Both the position numbers and the translations under genes were made by a program. Positions 7,107 to 14,684 of a stretch of DNA of 44,459 nt are shown here, piece by piece. Numbering within the stretch: position 1 is the stretch's first letter; each line of letters opens with the position of its first letter. The stretch comes from Pseudanabaena cinerea FACHB-1277 (lineage in GTDB: Bacteria; Cyanobacteriota; Cyanobacteriia; Pseudanabaenales; Pseudanabaenaceae). A model generated the notes under the pieces. The model saw only the letters and a program-made list of their open reading frames with translations, did not search any database and was not told the origin of the DNA. The DNA is taken from assembly GCF_014696345.1 (NCBI RefSeq), contig NZ_JACJPY010000034.1:1-44459 (forward strand), in the 5' to 3' direction.

Positions 7107-7303
7107 TGTTGCCTCAATAAATATTCCCGTTCGGTCATCAGTTGGTCGTAAGCTTCGCTTTTGGATATGCGGAGAGCCGTAGCAATTCGGGCTATTAGGG
7201 GTTGTCTTGGGCTGTATTTCGCCCTTTTGCCAAATCGCCCAATCTTTCGGGCAATGGCTCGTTTACTGCAAGTCGACATCAAAGGATAGGCGCGTAATTG
7301 CAT
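7103..7303 (-). CDS. Small basic protein, first gene of the leftward operon
   Basis: I use the internal ATG at 7303 (MQLRAYPLMSTCSKRAIARK...). An in-frame ATG at 7378 would add 25 less convincing residues. The product is about 66 aa and very basic (KIGRFGKRAKYSPRQ). It ends in a helix-turn-helix-like pair (LIARIATALRISKSEAYDQL). It may bind nucleic acid, as a regulator or DNA-condensing protein. Its stop overlaps the start of the 269-aa gene (ATGA). Confidence 0.45.
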   Translation of the reverse strand: MQLRAYPLMSTCSKRAIARKIGRFGKRAKYSPRQPLIARIATALRISKSEAYDQLMTEREYLLRQQ

Positions 7304-7378
7304 ATTTACAAAAATTAATAATTGCGAGTAAAAGGTATGAGTATTCTTCCGTCTAATTAACGTCCCCATAGGGTTCAA

Positions 7379-7469
7379 GCTAAATTTCTGTGCTTAATCG
7401 TAGCACGTTTGGGAAGTTCGCACCCCTATATGTGGGGATTGACAAAGCTCAAAAAGCGTTAGATTAATA
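7379..7469. promoter_or_regulatory. Divergent promoter region between the two structural operons
   Basis: TTGACA lies at 7439-7444 and is followed 18 bp later by ATTAAT (7463-7468), a plausible sigma70-type promoter for the rightward operon. It would start transcription near 7475, which favours the ATG at 7500 over that at 7470 for the first gene. A small CCCC/GGGG hairpin (about 7422-7437) sits just upstream. The leftward promoter must lie here too, but I cannot fix its boxes. Confidence 0.45.
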
Positions 7470-7499
7470 ATGCAAACCCTAGATATGGTTTTTTCTATC

Positions 7500-7853
7500 A
7501 TGGCTGATTTAACTTTTGCTAACTTAAATACCGCGCTTGGCGGATCTGCTATTTCTGCTTCTGGGTCTTCGCTAACTATCGATTGCTCTATTTTGATGGG
7601 TGAATCTGCGATCGCTTTGACGGATCAGAAAGTTGCTGAATTTATTACTCGTTTACTTGACGCAACCGCAGAGGCTCAAGACACATATAACGACGATCCT
7701 GCAAATACCACCAAAATCTCTAGCTACCCTCAACCTGTTTCGGGCGTTCCCTTTGTAGATGCCGCTACGGGGGATTTCTATGTTTCTAGTACTTACAGCT
7801 TCCAATCTCGCGCCCCATTGAATAAGGCGGCAACTACTGCGGTAGTAGCTTAG
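7500..7853 (+). CDS. Small Ala/Ser/Thr-rich protein, candidate major coat protein
   Basis: I choose the ATG at 7500 (MADLTFANLNTALGGSAISA...), downstream of the likely transcription start. An in-frame ATG at 7470 would add ten residues. The roughly 117-aa product is rich in Ala, Ser and Thr, with strand-helix-strand character. It has no Cys apart from one near the start and no membrane helix. It is the first gene of the operon and is followed by a strong terminator hairpin. This is the arrangement used by many viruses to express a coat protein far above the genes behind it. No family is recognised; the coat role is inference. Confidence 0.5.
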   Translation: MADLTFANLNTALGGSAISASGSSLTIDCSILMGESAIALTDQKVAEFITRLLDATAEAQDTYNDDPANTTKISSYPQPVSGVPFVDAATGDFYVSSTYSFQSRAPLNKAATTAVVA

Positions 7854-7863
7854 ATTTGAGAGC

Positions 7864-7884
7864 GAGCGAGATTCTATCTCGCTC
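7864..7884 (+). terminator. Hairpin plus U-rich tail after the first operon gene
   Basis: A nine-pair stem (GAGCGAGAT/ATCTCGCTC) with a TCT loop is followed by a T-rich run (TTTATCTTCTTTTT). It is an intrinsic terminator located inside the operon. Partial read-through would give graded expression, with the first gene highest. Confidence 0.75.
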
Positions 7885-7925
7885 TTTATCTTCTTTTTGT
7901 TCACTTTTGAATAACAGTAACAACA

Positions 7926-8534
7926 ATGACATCTCGTTTAGTTTTTGTGGCTATGGCTGCGCCATACGCCGACATTAAGTATGGATTCCGTACTACGGTT
8001 AAAGAATCCACATCAACCATTCTCGGACATCAAGCCCTTGTAGTTGACACTCCTGTAACTGGTTTGATTTTCAAGGCAAATACGCCTAAACCTCGCCGCG
8101 CTTCTCGCCGTACTGCAACAGGTCTAGAATCTAGCTTTATCGCTCCCTCTGCTGTGGCTGCTGCTGTTGCGGCTGGCTTTGATATTACCAAGGCTCGTCC
8201 TAATGGTCGCAAATCTCGTACTCAGTTCCAAATCCCTGTATATGTAACCGTCAACGGTGTTAAGTATGCTTGGGGAATGCGTGTGGCGCAGAAAGCCAAG
8301 TTAGGCGCTAACTTTGCTGCTTTAGGCATCAAAGAAGCGACTGGAGCAGAACAGGATCTAGTTTTCGGCGCTTCTTTCCCAAAACCTCCAAGGGCTGAAA
8401 GCATCGTAACTAGCAAAAATGGCTCCGTATCTTCTAGCACTTTTTACGATCCTACGAATGAATCTCAAGTTGCTGGCAAATTCAGAACTGAAGCGGGTCA
8501 ATATACTGCGGCTGCTTGGGCTGACTTCGTATAA
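7926..8534 (+). CDS. Candidate coat or capsid protein, 202 aa
   Basis: Soluble protein rich in Ala, Lys, Arg and Ser, with a basic central segment (KANTPKPRRASRRTA, then ARPNGRKSRT). Beta strands surround it (FQIPVYVTVNGVKYAWGMRV). A Ser/Thr-rich C-terminal part follows. Basic patches would suit nucleic-acid contact inside a particle. It is the second gene of the operon, after an internal terminator, and its last base is shared with the next ATG. An alternative ATG at 7953 (MAAPYADIKYG) is possible. I cannot place it in a known capsid family. Confidence 0.45.
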   Translation: MTSRLVFVAMAAPYADIKYGFRTTVKESTSTILGHQALVVDTPVTGLIFKANTPKPRRASRRTATGLESSFIAPSAVAAAVAAGFDITKARPNGRKSRTQFQIPVYVTVNGVKYAWGMRVAQKAKLGANFAALGIKEATGAEQDLVFGASFPKPPRAESIVTSKNGSVSSSTFYDPTNESQVAGKFRTEAGQYTAAAWADFV

Positions 8535-8752
8535 TGACCGATCGCCTCATTATGACCCCTGACGATTTGGGCTTTTACGAGATCCTTAACGGCTCCCTGC
8601 CAATAGATTTCGATGGCTCTCAGTGTGTTATCCAAAGGGCTGGATCGGGGTTACTCGCATCTGTCTCTTTTAGTGAGGCGATCGAGTACGCCCTTGGTGG
8701 TGAATACGATTTAGTTGATGATGAATTTGATGGGGAACTATACGATGAGTGA
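8534..8752 (+). CDS. Hypothetical acidic protein, 72 aa
   Basis: Short acidic protein (MTDRLIMTPDDLGFYEILNG...) ending in an Asp/Glu-rich tail (DLVDDEFDGELYDE). Its start overlaps the stop of the 202-aa gene by one base, and its end overlaps the start of the next gene by eight bases. The tail is unlike anything else in the element. A scaffold or chaperone role next to a coat protein would be a guess. Confidence 0.55.
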   Translation: MTDRLIMTPDDLGFYEILNGSLPIDFDGSQCVIQRAGSGLLASVSFSEAIEYALGGEYDLVDDEFDGELYDE

Positions 8753-9113
8753 TTGGCAGTACGCAACTACCCAAACGTTTAATAGCGTTAGTGGCGCTGT
8801 CGATCTCTCATTTGTTTTCTCACAACCTTTCTTAATTATTGATTTGGGTTCTAATCAGAAAAAAGCTTCTTGGAATAAGGCTGGCGACATCCTGCAACTG
8901 GTAGATGTCGAGCTGGCTTTAGGGTTTCATACAAGGGTTGAGGTAGCTGATTCTTTTGCCTATCTGGGCTTTGAGCCAACCCTTTTAAATTTTAATGTTG
9001 GGGATTCCTATCGACTGCGATTTAAGCCTGTGCCTTGGCTTACCCAATTTACGCTCACTGTTTATCAAGGCAATATTGCCACCGCTCCAAACTCTTACAT
9101 TCTAGGTATATGA
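8745..9113 (+). CDS. Hypothetical beta-rich protein, 122 aa, possible structural protein
   Basis: Started at the ATG at 8745 (MSDWQYATTQTFNSVSGAVD...), which overlaps the previous stop. Two in-frame ATGs further upstream lie deep in the previous gene. The protein is almost all short strands (AVDLSFVFSQPFLIIDLGSN, YRLRFKPVPWLTQFTLTVYQ), as in beta-sandwich coat or decoration proteins. Its stop TGA overlaps the next ATG. No family recognised. Confidence 0.5.
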   Translation: MSDWQYATTQTFNSVSGAVDLSFVFSQPFLIIDLGSNQKKASWNKAGDILQLVDVELALGFHTRVEVADSFAYLGFEPTLLNFNVGDSYRLRFKPVPWLTQFTLTVYQGNIATAPNSYILGI

Positions 9114-9970
9114 GCCTGATTTACGCCCCTATTAACGAATTGCCATTTGCTCCAAATTTTGAGGGCAATGATTATTTATTGATTTGGGATATTTCGCAAC
9201 CCGCAAACCAAGCGCGGCGGCTCACCTTTACGGCTTTAGCTTCGTTTCTTGCCTATACCAGTAGGGAATTTGAGTGGGCGGACATCATCAATAAACCCGA
9301 CACTTTCCCCCCTGCAAGCCATACTCATATTCCTGCGGATATTCTGGGCTTTGATAGCGCTGTTGACGCAAGATTGGGGAATTTGCCCAATGGCGCGATC
9401 ATTGGTGGTGCTGCACATTTTACGGATGAGGTTCCCCCAGCTACGCGGCGCGATGGATCATTGATACAGATCGGCGATCGCTTGCTTAAGAATAATGGGC
9501 AAAGATATTTTTATGATGGATCTGACTGGGTAACGGAGCAAGCTGGAGGGATTGCGGGGCGATGGACGTTTGTGGGCGCTTCAGAACCTTTTTTGCTGGA
9601 AAACGCGACCTTAATTGGCTATCAAGATTTAAGCGCCTTGAAAATTGTTTCGCTGAATATCCGATATTTCTTGCTTACTCAAGGCGGTTTAGAAGATGCC
9701 AATAATTATTGGCGGTTTGCCTTCGTTTTTAGAGGCTCTCGAAATCAAAATCAATCGGGGTTTTTCAATTGGGAGATGAGCTTGCGATTAGATGGGATTG
9801 CTTTCCCCCTTCCCACACTAACACCACAGCATTTAATTTTATATCCGCCAAACCCCAAAACAGCCTTTTGCGATCTTGCCGCGATATCGGCGGCTGCGTT
9901 GAAATTTGGCAGTGTTACTAGTATTTTGCAGGCTAGTTTTGTTCTCGTTACCAGAGGAGTTCACCCATAA
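9110..9970 (+). CDS. Phage tail-fibre/adhesin-like protein
   Basis: Started at the ATG overlapping the previous stop (MSLIYAPINELPFAPNFEGN...). About residues 50-85 contain WADIINKPDTFPPASHTHIP and then a GFDSAVDARLGN stretch. This is a classic phage-fibre signature (W.DI..KP..FPP..H.H...). Around residues 115-150 is DGSLIQIGDRLLKNNGQRYF with YDGSDWVTE, another fibre hairpin. The C-terminal half is a beta-rich domain that is likely the tip. With the two fibre-type genes at the end of the opposite operon, it shows that the element makes a surface-recognition device. The exact receptor is unknown. Confidence 0.65.
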   Translation: MSLIYAPINELPFAPNFEGNDYLLIWDISQPANQARRLTFTALASFLAYTSREFEWADIINKPDTFPPASHTHIPADILGFDSAVDARLGNLPNGAIIGGAAHFTDEVPPATRRDGSLIQIGDRLLKNNGQRYFYDGSDWVTEQAGGIAGRWTFVGASEPFLLENATLIGYQDLSALKIVSLNIRYFLLTQGGLEDANNYWRFAFVFRGSRNQNQSGFFNWEMSLRLDGIAFPLPTLTPQHLILYPPNPKTAFCDLAAISAAALKFGSVTSILQASFVLVTRGVHP

Positions 9971-10386
9971 TGATCAAGATTTCATACGCAGACACAACAT
10001 ATGTACTAAATCCCCCCAATTTTGAAGGATTACCTGCAATTCTCAGAGAAAAATATGATCGGGGCGAGTACACGGAAATCCCAGATCTGCCCCATCCCTC
10101 ACTGCCTTCTGATTGGGAAGGCTTGCTTAATCGACTGCTCTCAGGTGACCTCTATGAGCTTTTCAAATCGATTACTAATGCAGCTTTTTCTAATCCCACT
10201 GTGCTAGTGGCCCGAAATGATATTTATGGCGCGATTAGCAATCCAAAGATTAGCGATCGCTTAGGGGCGCTTCGCGCTGGTTTAGATATGCTTGAAAATT
10301 CTGGTTTTGAATTGACTGAGCAGCATAAAACGCTGTGGAATCAGGCTGTTGACGAATTAAATTTTCCTGATGAGGTAAAACTATGA
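9970..10386 (+). CDS. Hypothetical protein after the fibre gene, 138 aa
   Basis: Soluble, mixed helix/strand protein (MIKISYADTTYVLNPPNFEG...) with a Pro-rich linker (EIPDLPHPSLPSDWEG) and a helical C-terminus. It starts on the last base of the fibre stop, with GAGGAG about ten bases before. Small acidic helical proteins directly after a fibre gene are often fibre-assembly chaperones, so that role is a reasonable guess. No family is recognised. The stop overlaps the next start (ATGA). Confidence 0.5.
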   Translation: MIKISYADTTYVLNPPNFEGLPAILREKYDRGEYTEIPDLPHPSLPSDWEGLLNRLLSGDLYELFKSITNAAFSNPTVLVARNDIYGAISNPKISDRLGALRAGLDMLENSGFELTEQHKTLWNQAVDELNFPDEVKL

Positions 10387-10637
10387 GTTTGCAAGATGCG
10401 ATCGCTATTTTTGGAGTGCTGACTACGATCATCACCATTGTCTATATGCTTGGGCAACAATCCCAAAAAATCGCCCAGTCCGCCAAAGATTTAGATGCAC
10501 TTTTTGACAATGTTCGGCTTAACAATGAACGCCTTTCAGATTTAGAAAAGGCATTTATCAGGACTGAGCAGCGCGTCACCTTCTTGGAGGATCGAGTCTA
10601 TGGCGATGAGACGATCGCTAGAGTTCGGGAGAGATAG
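10383..10637 (+). CDS. Small membrane protein with coiled coil, possibly holin-like
   Basis: One N-terminal membrane helix (about residues 7-24, IAIFGVLTTIITIVYMLG) is followed by a heptad-rich coiled coil (KIAQSAKDLDALFDNVRLNN, then ERLSDLEKAFIRTEQRVTFL). This resembles short phage proteins annotated as holin-like or haemolysin-XhlA-like. It is the last gene of the rightward operon and overlaps the end of the convergent integrase gene by 20 bp. A lysis role is inference because no endolysin is visible nearby. Confidence 0.5.
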   Translation: MSLQDAIAIFGVLTTIITIVYMLGQQSQKIAQSAKDLDALFDNVRLNNERLSDLEKAFIRTEQRVTFLEDRVYGDETIARVRER

Positions 10638-11727
10638 GGGGCTTAGGTCTATCGGCTCTTTGCATGAGTAGATCGTATGCTTTTTGATGATGGCGATCGC
10701 TAATCCAGTGGTGATACAAATCGCTGTGAACTTTGGCACTATGTCCCATCTGTTGCGCTGCCAGTGAAATATCAAGCCCAAACTCAAGGCTACGGACTGC
10801 CCAACAATGGCGTAAATCGTAAGGCTTGAAGGGGATAGAATATCTTTTAAATGCCTTTGATACTTTGGCTCCTAAATCAGCGTTGCTTTTGCCCTTTACC
10901 TGCGGCAAGGCAGCGCTTTTTAATTGAAATAAATCTACCCATTCGGGATAGCAAGCCCAAACGCGCCGCGCTCCTGTTTTGCCATCGGTCACGGTCAGGA
11001 TAGGCAGATCCTCAAGATTTAGATTAAATATTTCGTGCGGTCTAATCCCGTATGTGGCAAGCATCCCATATACCCATTGCCAAGCAGGGTTTGAGATTTT
11101 GTAATAGGTTTCTTGGATTTGTTCATCAGTTGGCAGATCGCGGGGGCTAACTTTTAATGGTGAGTGCTTGCCCGCATAGATGGAAAAATCAAAATTTAGA
11201 TCAGCAAATTTGGATAGGGCATTAGCAACCATGCAATAAATTTGTCGACTGCGAGTGTCAGGGTCAATCCTAAAAATAGTTTCTTTCAGGATTTCGACTG
11301 TGAGCGGTGCATCTGGTGGTAAACGCTTCAGTACTTCATAGTAATTTTTTCGCCATGTGGTGAGCGTTTTGGGGTTCTTGTCACGCTTTGAAAAATAATC
11401 TTTTTCAAACCTTTCTACCCACTCGCCGCAATTTTGGGCAATTTGGCGATCGCTCAAATAAGGTATCCACGAAAATTCTTTGCAATCCAACAGCGCCCCA
11501 ACTTTTCGGGCTTCGGCTTCGGCATTTTTTACGCCCAAAGGATTTGCATGAATGCCAAGCGCTAAGCGCTGCTGATATGGCGCTTTTTTATCGCTGTCTG
11601 GTTTCGGGGGAAAAGTACCGCGCAAATATAGGCGATCGCCTTGCCTTGTAATTGAGATTCCCACCTTTGCCGCTTTGAGCCGCCCGTTAGCTTGGGCGAT
11701 CCTTCCGTCTATGTCGATTTCTGCCAT
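10618..11727 (-). CDS. int: Tyrosine recombinase (phage integrase)
   Basis: 369-residue site-specific recombinase. The N-terminal part (about 1-80) looks like an arm-binding domain, and residues 85-180 match a core-binding SAM-like domain. The catalytic domain shows Arg229 (YGIRPHEIF), a Lys near 250 (DGKTG), DLRH around 303-307, GH at 328-329 and the nucleophile Tyr338 (DLYHHW). The usual first His of HxxR is Tyr303 here. It lies 130 bp from tRNA-Thr with its 5' end toward the tRNA. Three 10-bp repeats lie in the gap. It likely integrates the element at the tRNA 3' end. No excisionase is recognised. Confidence 0.9.
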   Translation of the reverse strand: MAEIDIDGRIAQANGRLKAAKVGISITRQGDRLYLRGTFPPKPDSDKKAPYQQRLALGIHANPLGVKNAEAEARKVGALLDCKEFSWIPYLSDRQIAQNCGEWVERFEKDYFSKRDKNPKTLTTWRKNYYEVLKRLPPDAPLTVEILKETIFRIDPDTRSRQIYCMVANALSKFADLNFDFSIYAGKHSPLKVSPRDLPTDEQIQETYYKISNPAWQWVYGMLATYGIRPHEIFNLNLEDLPILTVTDGKTGARRVWACYPEWVDLFQLKSAALPQVKGKSNADLGAKVSKAFKRYSIPFKPYDLRHCWAVRSLEFGLDISLAAQQMGHSAKVHSDLYHHWISDRHHQKAYDLLMQRADRPKPPISPEL

Positions 11728-11760
11728 GCCTAAAGTTAGCCTATTTTTTCCGTGTCTATT

Positions 11761-11790
11761 AGGTAGTATTGGGTAGTATTAGGTAGTATT
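11761..11790. repeat. Three tandem 10-bp repeats between integrase and tRNA
   Basis: AGGTAGTATT, GGGTAGTATT and AGGTAGTATT are head-to-tail with exact one-helical-turn spacing. The position, between the integrase start and the attachment tRNA, suits integrase arm-type sites or an integrase operator. Confidence 0.6.
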
Positions 11791-11809
11791 GCAAATTTCG
11801 GCATACTAA

Positions 11810-11834
11810 AAAAGCCTTGCATTGCAAGGCTTTT
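11810..11834 (-). terminator. Intrinsic terminator after tRNA-Thr
   Basis: A 12-pair perfect stem (AAAAGCCTTGCA and its complement) around a single base is followed, on the - strand, by TTTTTTA. It ends the tRNA transcript before the integrase promoter. Confidence 0.75.
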
Positions 11835-11859
11835 GAGTGATTTTTAGTCGCTGAAAAAG

Positions 11860-11931
11860 AGCCGATGAACAGATTTGAACTGTCGACCTGCCGATTACGA
11901 ATCGGCTGCACTACCCCTGTGCTACATCGGC
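11860..11931 (-). tRNA. tRNA-Thr(CGT)
   Basis: On the - strand the acceptor arms are GCCGATG and CATCGGC with discriminator T. The D arm contains AGGGGTAG. The anticodon arm GCCGA-TTCGTAA-TCGGC has anticodon CGT, and the T arm has TTCAAAT. CCA is not encoded. Its 3' end faces the integrase, so the 3' half is the probable att core. The tRNA is complete on this side, as expected when an element restores its target. Confidence 0.92.
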
Positions 11932-12070
11932 GCTAGAATTTAGCAATAAATTTAGCAATTAATACTATAGCACTGGAAACTACAAATTTTGTTTTGCCAC
12001 ACAAAAAATGGACTAGCCAAAGATGCGACTAGCCCATTTATTTCACAGTTAACTTGCAAAATTGCACACC

Positions 12071-12421
12071 TTACTGCACAGTGAGCTTAACATTAGCATT
12101 GCTCAATCCTGGGCGCTTGACTTCAGCCAAAGCCTTGTTTACAGCATACTTCTGATTGATTGAGTTGATTAACTCGGTCTGATTGTGCTTTTTGGCAACA
12201 CCCCAGAGATCAGCAATCAAATCAAAGGAGCCATCGGCATTACGAGACCAACCAAGATCGTAGTCACCTTCGAGAGTTGCTACGATGTCAGCGCGAATGC
12301 GTTGGCTGTTGTAACCACGCACATCTGCCTCAGCCTTGACGCTAATACCAAGATCGCGCAACGAAGACTTGAGGACTTCGGCATCAGTAATTTTTGTGCG
12401 AAGTGTGCTGAAATGAGACAT
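12071..12421 (-). CDS. ycf35: Ycf35 family protein (DUF1257)
   Basis: 116 residues starting MSHFSTLRTKITDAEVLKSS, with the family hallmarks DLGI.VK.EADVRGYN, ADIVATLEG.YDLGWSRN and a C-terminal VKLTVQ. Ycf35 is conserved in cyanobacteria and red-algal plastids. Its biochemical role is not settled. It lies downstream of ycf46 on the same strand with about 170 bp between them. The start is supported by the family's usual N-terminus. Confidence 0.92.
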   Translation of the reverse strand: MSHFSTLRTKITDAEVLKSSLRDLGISVKAEADVRGYNSQRIRADIVATLEGDYDLGWSRNADGSFDLIADLWGVAKKHNQTELINSINQKYAVNKALAEVKRPGLSNANVKLTVQ

Positions 12422-12594
12422 AATAGTATTGCTCCTGTAAATAAATGTGAACTCAACTGTTGACTCAAACGGGAGACATAAGAGCGCGATTGGTTACTAC
12501 TCCTATGTTAGCTGCTAGATCCAGAATATTTTGATAAGACATTCTGTAGAATCTAGCCTTAAACCTGCTGCCTACGAAACAGCAGGATAAGCTT

Positions 12595-14124
12595 TTAAAA
12601 CTCCATACGCTGATATTCAGCGACTGAAGTGGCGGCGGGTCTTGCCCGCATCCTTGCCCAATCTCGCAAAGCAGCCACCTGCTCTGTCATCGTGCGAGAT
12701 AGTGGGGTCGTGGACTTCACCGCCGAAATAATATCTAGCTGCGTGAACTCACGATCCTGAGCAAAAGCCTCATACATGGCGGCAATTACCGCCTGTTCGA
12801 TCTCCGCCCCCGAAAAGCCATCACTTACTTTAGATAGCTGCTCTAGATCAAATCTTTCCAATGTTTCTAAGCTAGGGCGGCGCTTACGCAGATGAATTTG
12901 GAAAATATCTCTGCGCTCTTCGGCATTGGGTAAATCCACAAAGAACAATTCATCAAAACGCCCTTTTCTTAAAAATTCCCCAGGCAACTTTTCGATACGA
13001 TTAGCTGTTGCCATCACAAAGACGGGGGATTTCTTTTCCTGCATCCATGTCAAGAATGTGCCGAAAATCCTTGATGAAGTGCCGCCATCGGAATCGGCTG
13101 AGCCTGCACCGCCTGCAAAAGCTTTATCTAGCTCATCGATAAATAGGATCATCGGTGAGATCGATTCGGCAACCCTAAGGGCATTGCGTAAATTAGCTTC
13201 CGACTTGCCAACGGTTGAGCCGTCATAGACGCGCCCCATATCAAGGCGAATTAATGGTAGTGACCATAGCCTAGCTGTTGTTTTGGCGATCAAAGATTTA
13301 CCGCAGCCAGGTACACCTAAAATTAACATCCCTTTTGGCTGAGGTAAGCCGTAGTTTCTGGCTCTTTGGCTAAAGGCATTAGAACGCTGTTGTAACCAAT
13401 GCTTTAGCTCTTCTAGTCCACCAACGGATTCGAGATCCTCTTCGTCTTCGATATATTCGAGGATGCCATTGCGACGAATTAGCTGTTGCTTTTCGGAAAG
13501 TACAATTTCCACTTCCTCTTCAGTCAACTTGCCATTGGTGACTTGGGCTTTGCGGTATACCTTTTCTGCCTCATCTTGAGTTAAGCCTAGGGTTGCTCTG
13601 ACCAATTTTTCGCGGGTTTCCGATGAGATCTTTTTGGTGCGAATCTGGCCAAGCTGCTGATCTAGTACTTCTTCGATCGCCTGCATATCTGGCAAGGGAA
13701 AGTCAAGAACAACTATTTCCTTTTCGAGTTCCACAGGGATAAATTGGATCGGCGACATCAAGATAATTGTTTTTTGAGTGCCTTTAAAGTTGGCGATCGC
13801 ATCACGCAAACAGCGAACTGTTACTGGATGATCTAAGAAAGGGTGCATATCTTTAAATACGAAGATAGCAGGATCTTTCTGATCGGCGCGAGTAACCCAC
13901 TTTAAGGCTGCCTCAGCAGATTCTGTATTATGCTGCGATGCACCTGTAGTTTGGCCATATTCAATGATGCCTTGGGTAACAGTCCATACAAACATCCGAC
14001 GCGCTGGCTTGAGTTGAGAGATTGTTGCGATCGCCCTTTCGGCTCTCTCTTCCTCAGGCGTATTGAGGTAGATCAAGGGATATTGGGCTTGAATTAAGAT
14101 GCTAAGTTGTTCTTGCATATACAT
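12595..14124 (-). CDS. ycf46: Ycf46 AAA+ ATPase
   Basis: The N-terminal half (residues 1-230) is the Ycf46-specific region, beginning MYMQEQLSILIQAQYPLIYL. A classical AAA+ module follows. It shows Walker A GVPGCGKS (about residue 270), Walker B MILFIDELDK (about 325), sensor 1 MATANR and an arginine-finger region FLRKGRFDE. The C-terminal lid follows. Ycf46 occurs in cyanobacteria and some plastids; work in Synechocystis linked it to inorganic-carbon use. The ATG three codons in is an equally possible start. The gene is complete with no disturbed motif. Confidence 0.93.
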   Translation of the reverse strand: MYMQEQLSILIQAQYPLIYLNTPEEERAERAIATISQLKPARRMFVWTVTQGIIEYGQTTGASQHNTESAEAALKWVTRADQKDPAIFVFKDMHPFLDHPVTVRCLRDAIANFKGTQKTIILMSPIQFIPVELEKEIVVLDFPLPDMQAIEEVLDQQLGQIRTKKISSETREKLVRATLGLTQDEAEKVYRKAQVTNGKLTEEEVEIVLSEKQQLIRRNGILEYIEDEEDLESVGGLEELKHWLQQRSNAFSQRARNYGLPQPKGMLILGVPGCGKSLIAKTTARLWSLPLIRLDMGRVYDGSTVGKSEANLRNALRVAESISPMILFIDELDKAFAGGAGSADSDGGTSSRIFGTFLTWMQEKKSPVFVMATANRIEKLPGEFLRKGRFDELFFVDLPNAEERRDIFQIHLRKRRPSLETLERFDLEQLSKVSDGFSGAEIEQAVIAAMYEAFAQDREFTQLDIISAVKSTTPLSRTMTEQVAALRDWARMRARPAATSVAEYQRMEF

Positions 14125-14188
14125 AATACGGAGGCAATAACCTCCATCCTCACCTTGATCTACAGAGTCTATGAAAGTTTAATCAAAA

Positions 14189-14521
14189 TCAGCCAATTGA
14201 TAGCAGTTCTTCCGAATCATGGCTATCGGTTTTACCGACAGTCACAGGGATAACAGAATTGCGATTTCCCCCGATCGCTAGTAACTCACCTTCACGGATT
14301 ACAACTGTTTGGGAACAAGATGGACAGTTATAGGTTTGATGAGTATGCCCAATGCCCGATGATTCAACAATGTCAGAGTGAGACAGGTAAAAACTGATTG
14401 CTTTTTCTGCTAATTCTGACATGGTGTCACCATCAATAGCAGAGCGGATCTTTAGCTGTTGATGCAGTTGTTCGGGGAGATAAAATGTTACTTTTTGCGT
14501 TACCTTTTGCTTGTCTTGCAT
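14189..14521 (-). CDS. Ribbon-helix-helix protein with CxxC tail, 110 aa
   Basis: Residues about 7-50 form an RHH fold: strand KVTFYLPEQLHQQL, helix 1 and helix 2 TMSELAEKAISFYL. A short loop leads to a knuckle-like segment YNCPSCSQTVVIREGELLAI with a single CxxC. The rest is Ser/Asp-rich. It may be a transcription factor or antitoxin-like protein; the single CxxC could bind metal only as a dimer. It lies just upstream of ycf46 on the same strand. Confidence 0.65.
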   Translation of the reverse strand: MQDKQKVTQKVTFYLPEQLHQQLKIRSAIDGDTMSELAEKAISFYLSHSDIVESSGIGHTHQTYNCPSCSQTVVIREGELLAIGGNRNSVIPVTVGKTDSHDSEELLSIG

Positions 14522-14684
14522 ATTGGTTAAGAACAGTGAATACCCGGGTATGTGATTAAGTTACAGGCATAATTTTATACTGTCAAGGCGCTAGACCATC
14601 ATGACAGCAATATCGTAACATTTCTTTACAAATACCTTGCGTGGGTAAAAATTTACGATAATTCTATGAAAATCGAATTAAAAA

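Larger units (their letters stand above)
1..11860. mobile_element. Integrated phage-like element, left end outside the window
   Basis: Everything from the left edge to the 3' end of tRNA-Thr(CGT) looks like one integrated element. A tyrosine recombinase gene lies at the tRNA end. Two compact divergent operons with ATGA-type overlaps fill the middle, and some products carry phage-fibre motifs. Small DNA-binding proteins lie on the left. The other attachment site is not in the window, so the element is at least 11.8 kb. I see no terminase, portal, capsid of a known tailed fold, lysis enzyme or replication protein, so 'prophage' is inferred from the integrase and fibre genes. HIP1 octamers are present in the element, which suggests long residence in, or adaptation to, this host lineage. 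Confidence 0.7.

Noticed and set aside
7470-7499. Earlier ATG for the first rightward-operon gene
   Set aside because: The likely promoter starts transcription near 7475, after this ATG; not excluded if another promoter is used.
10383-10637. Possible toxin-antitoxin role for the small membrane protein
   Set aside because: It overlaps the operon end and has a holin/XhlA-like helix plus coiled coil; no antitoxin partner is adjacent.
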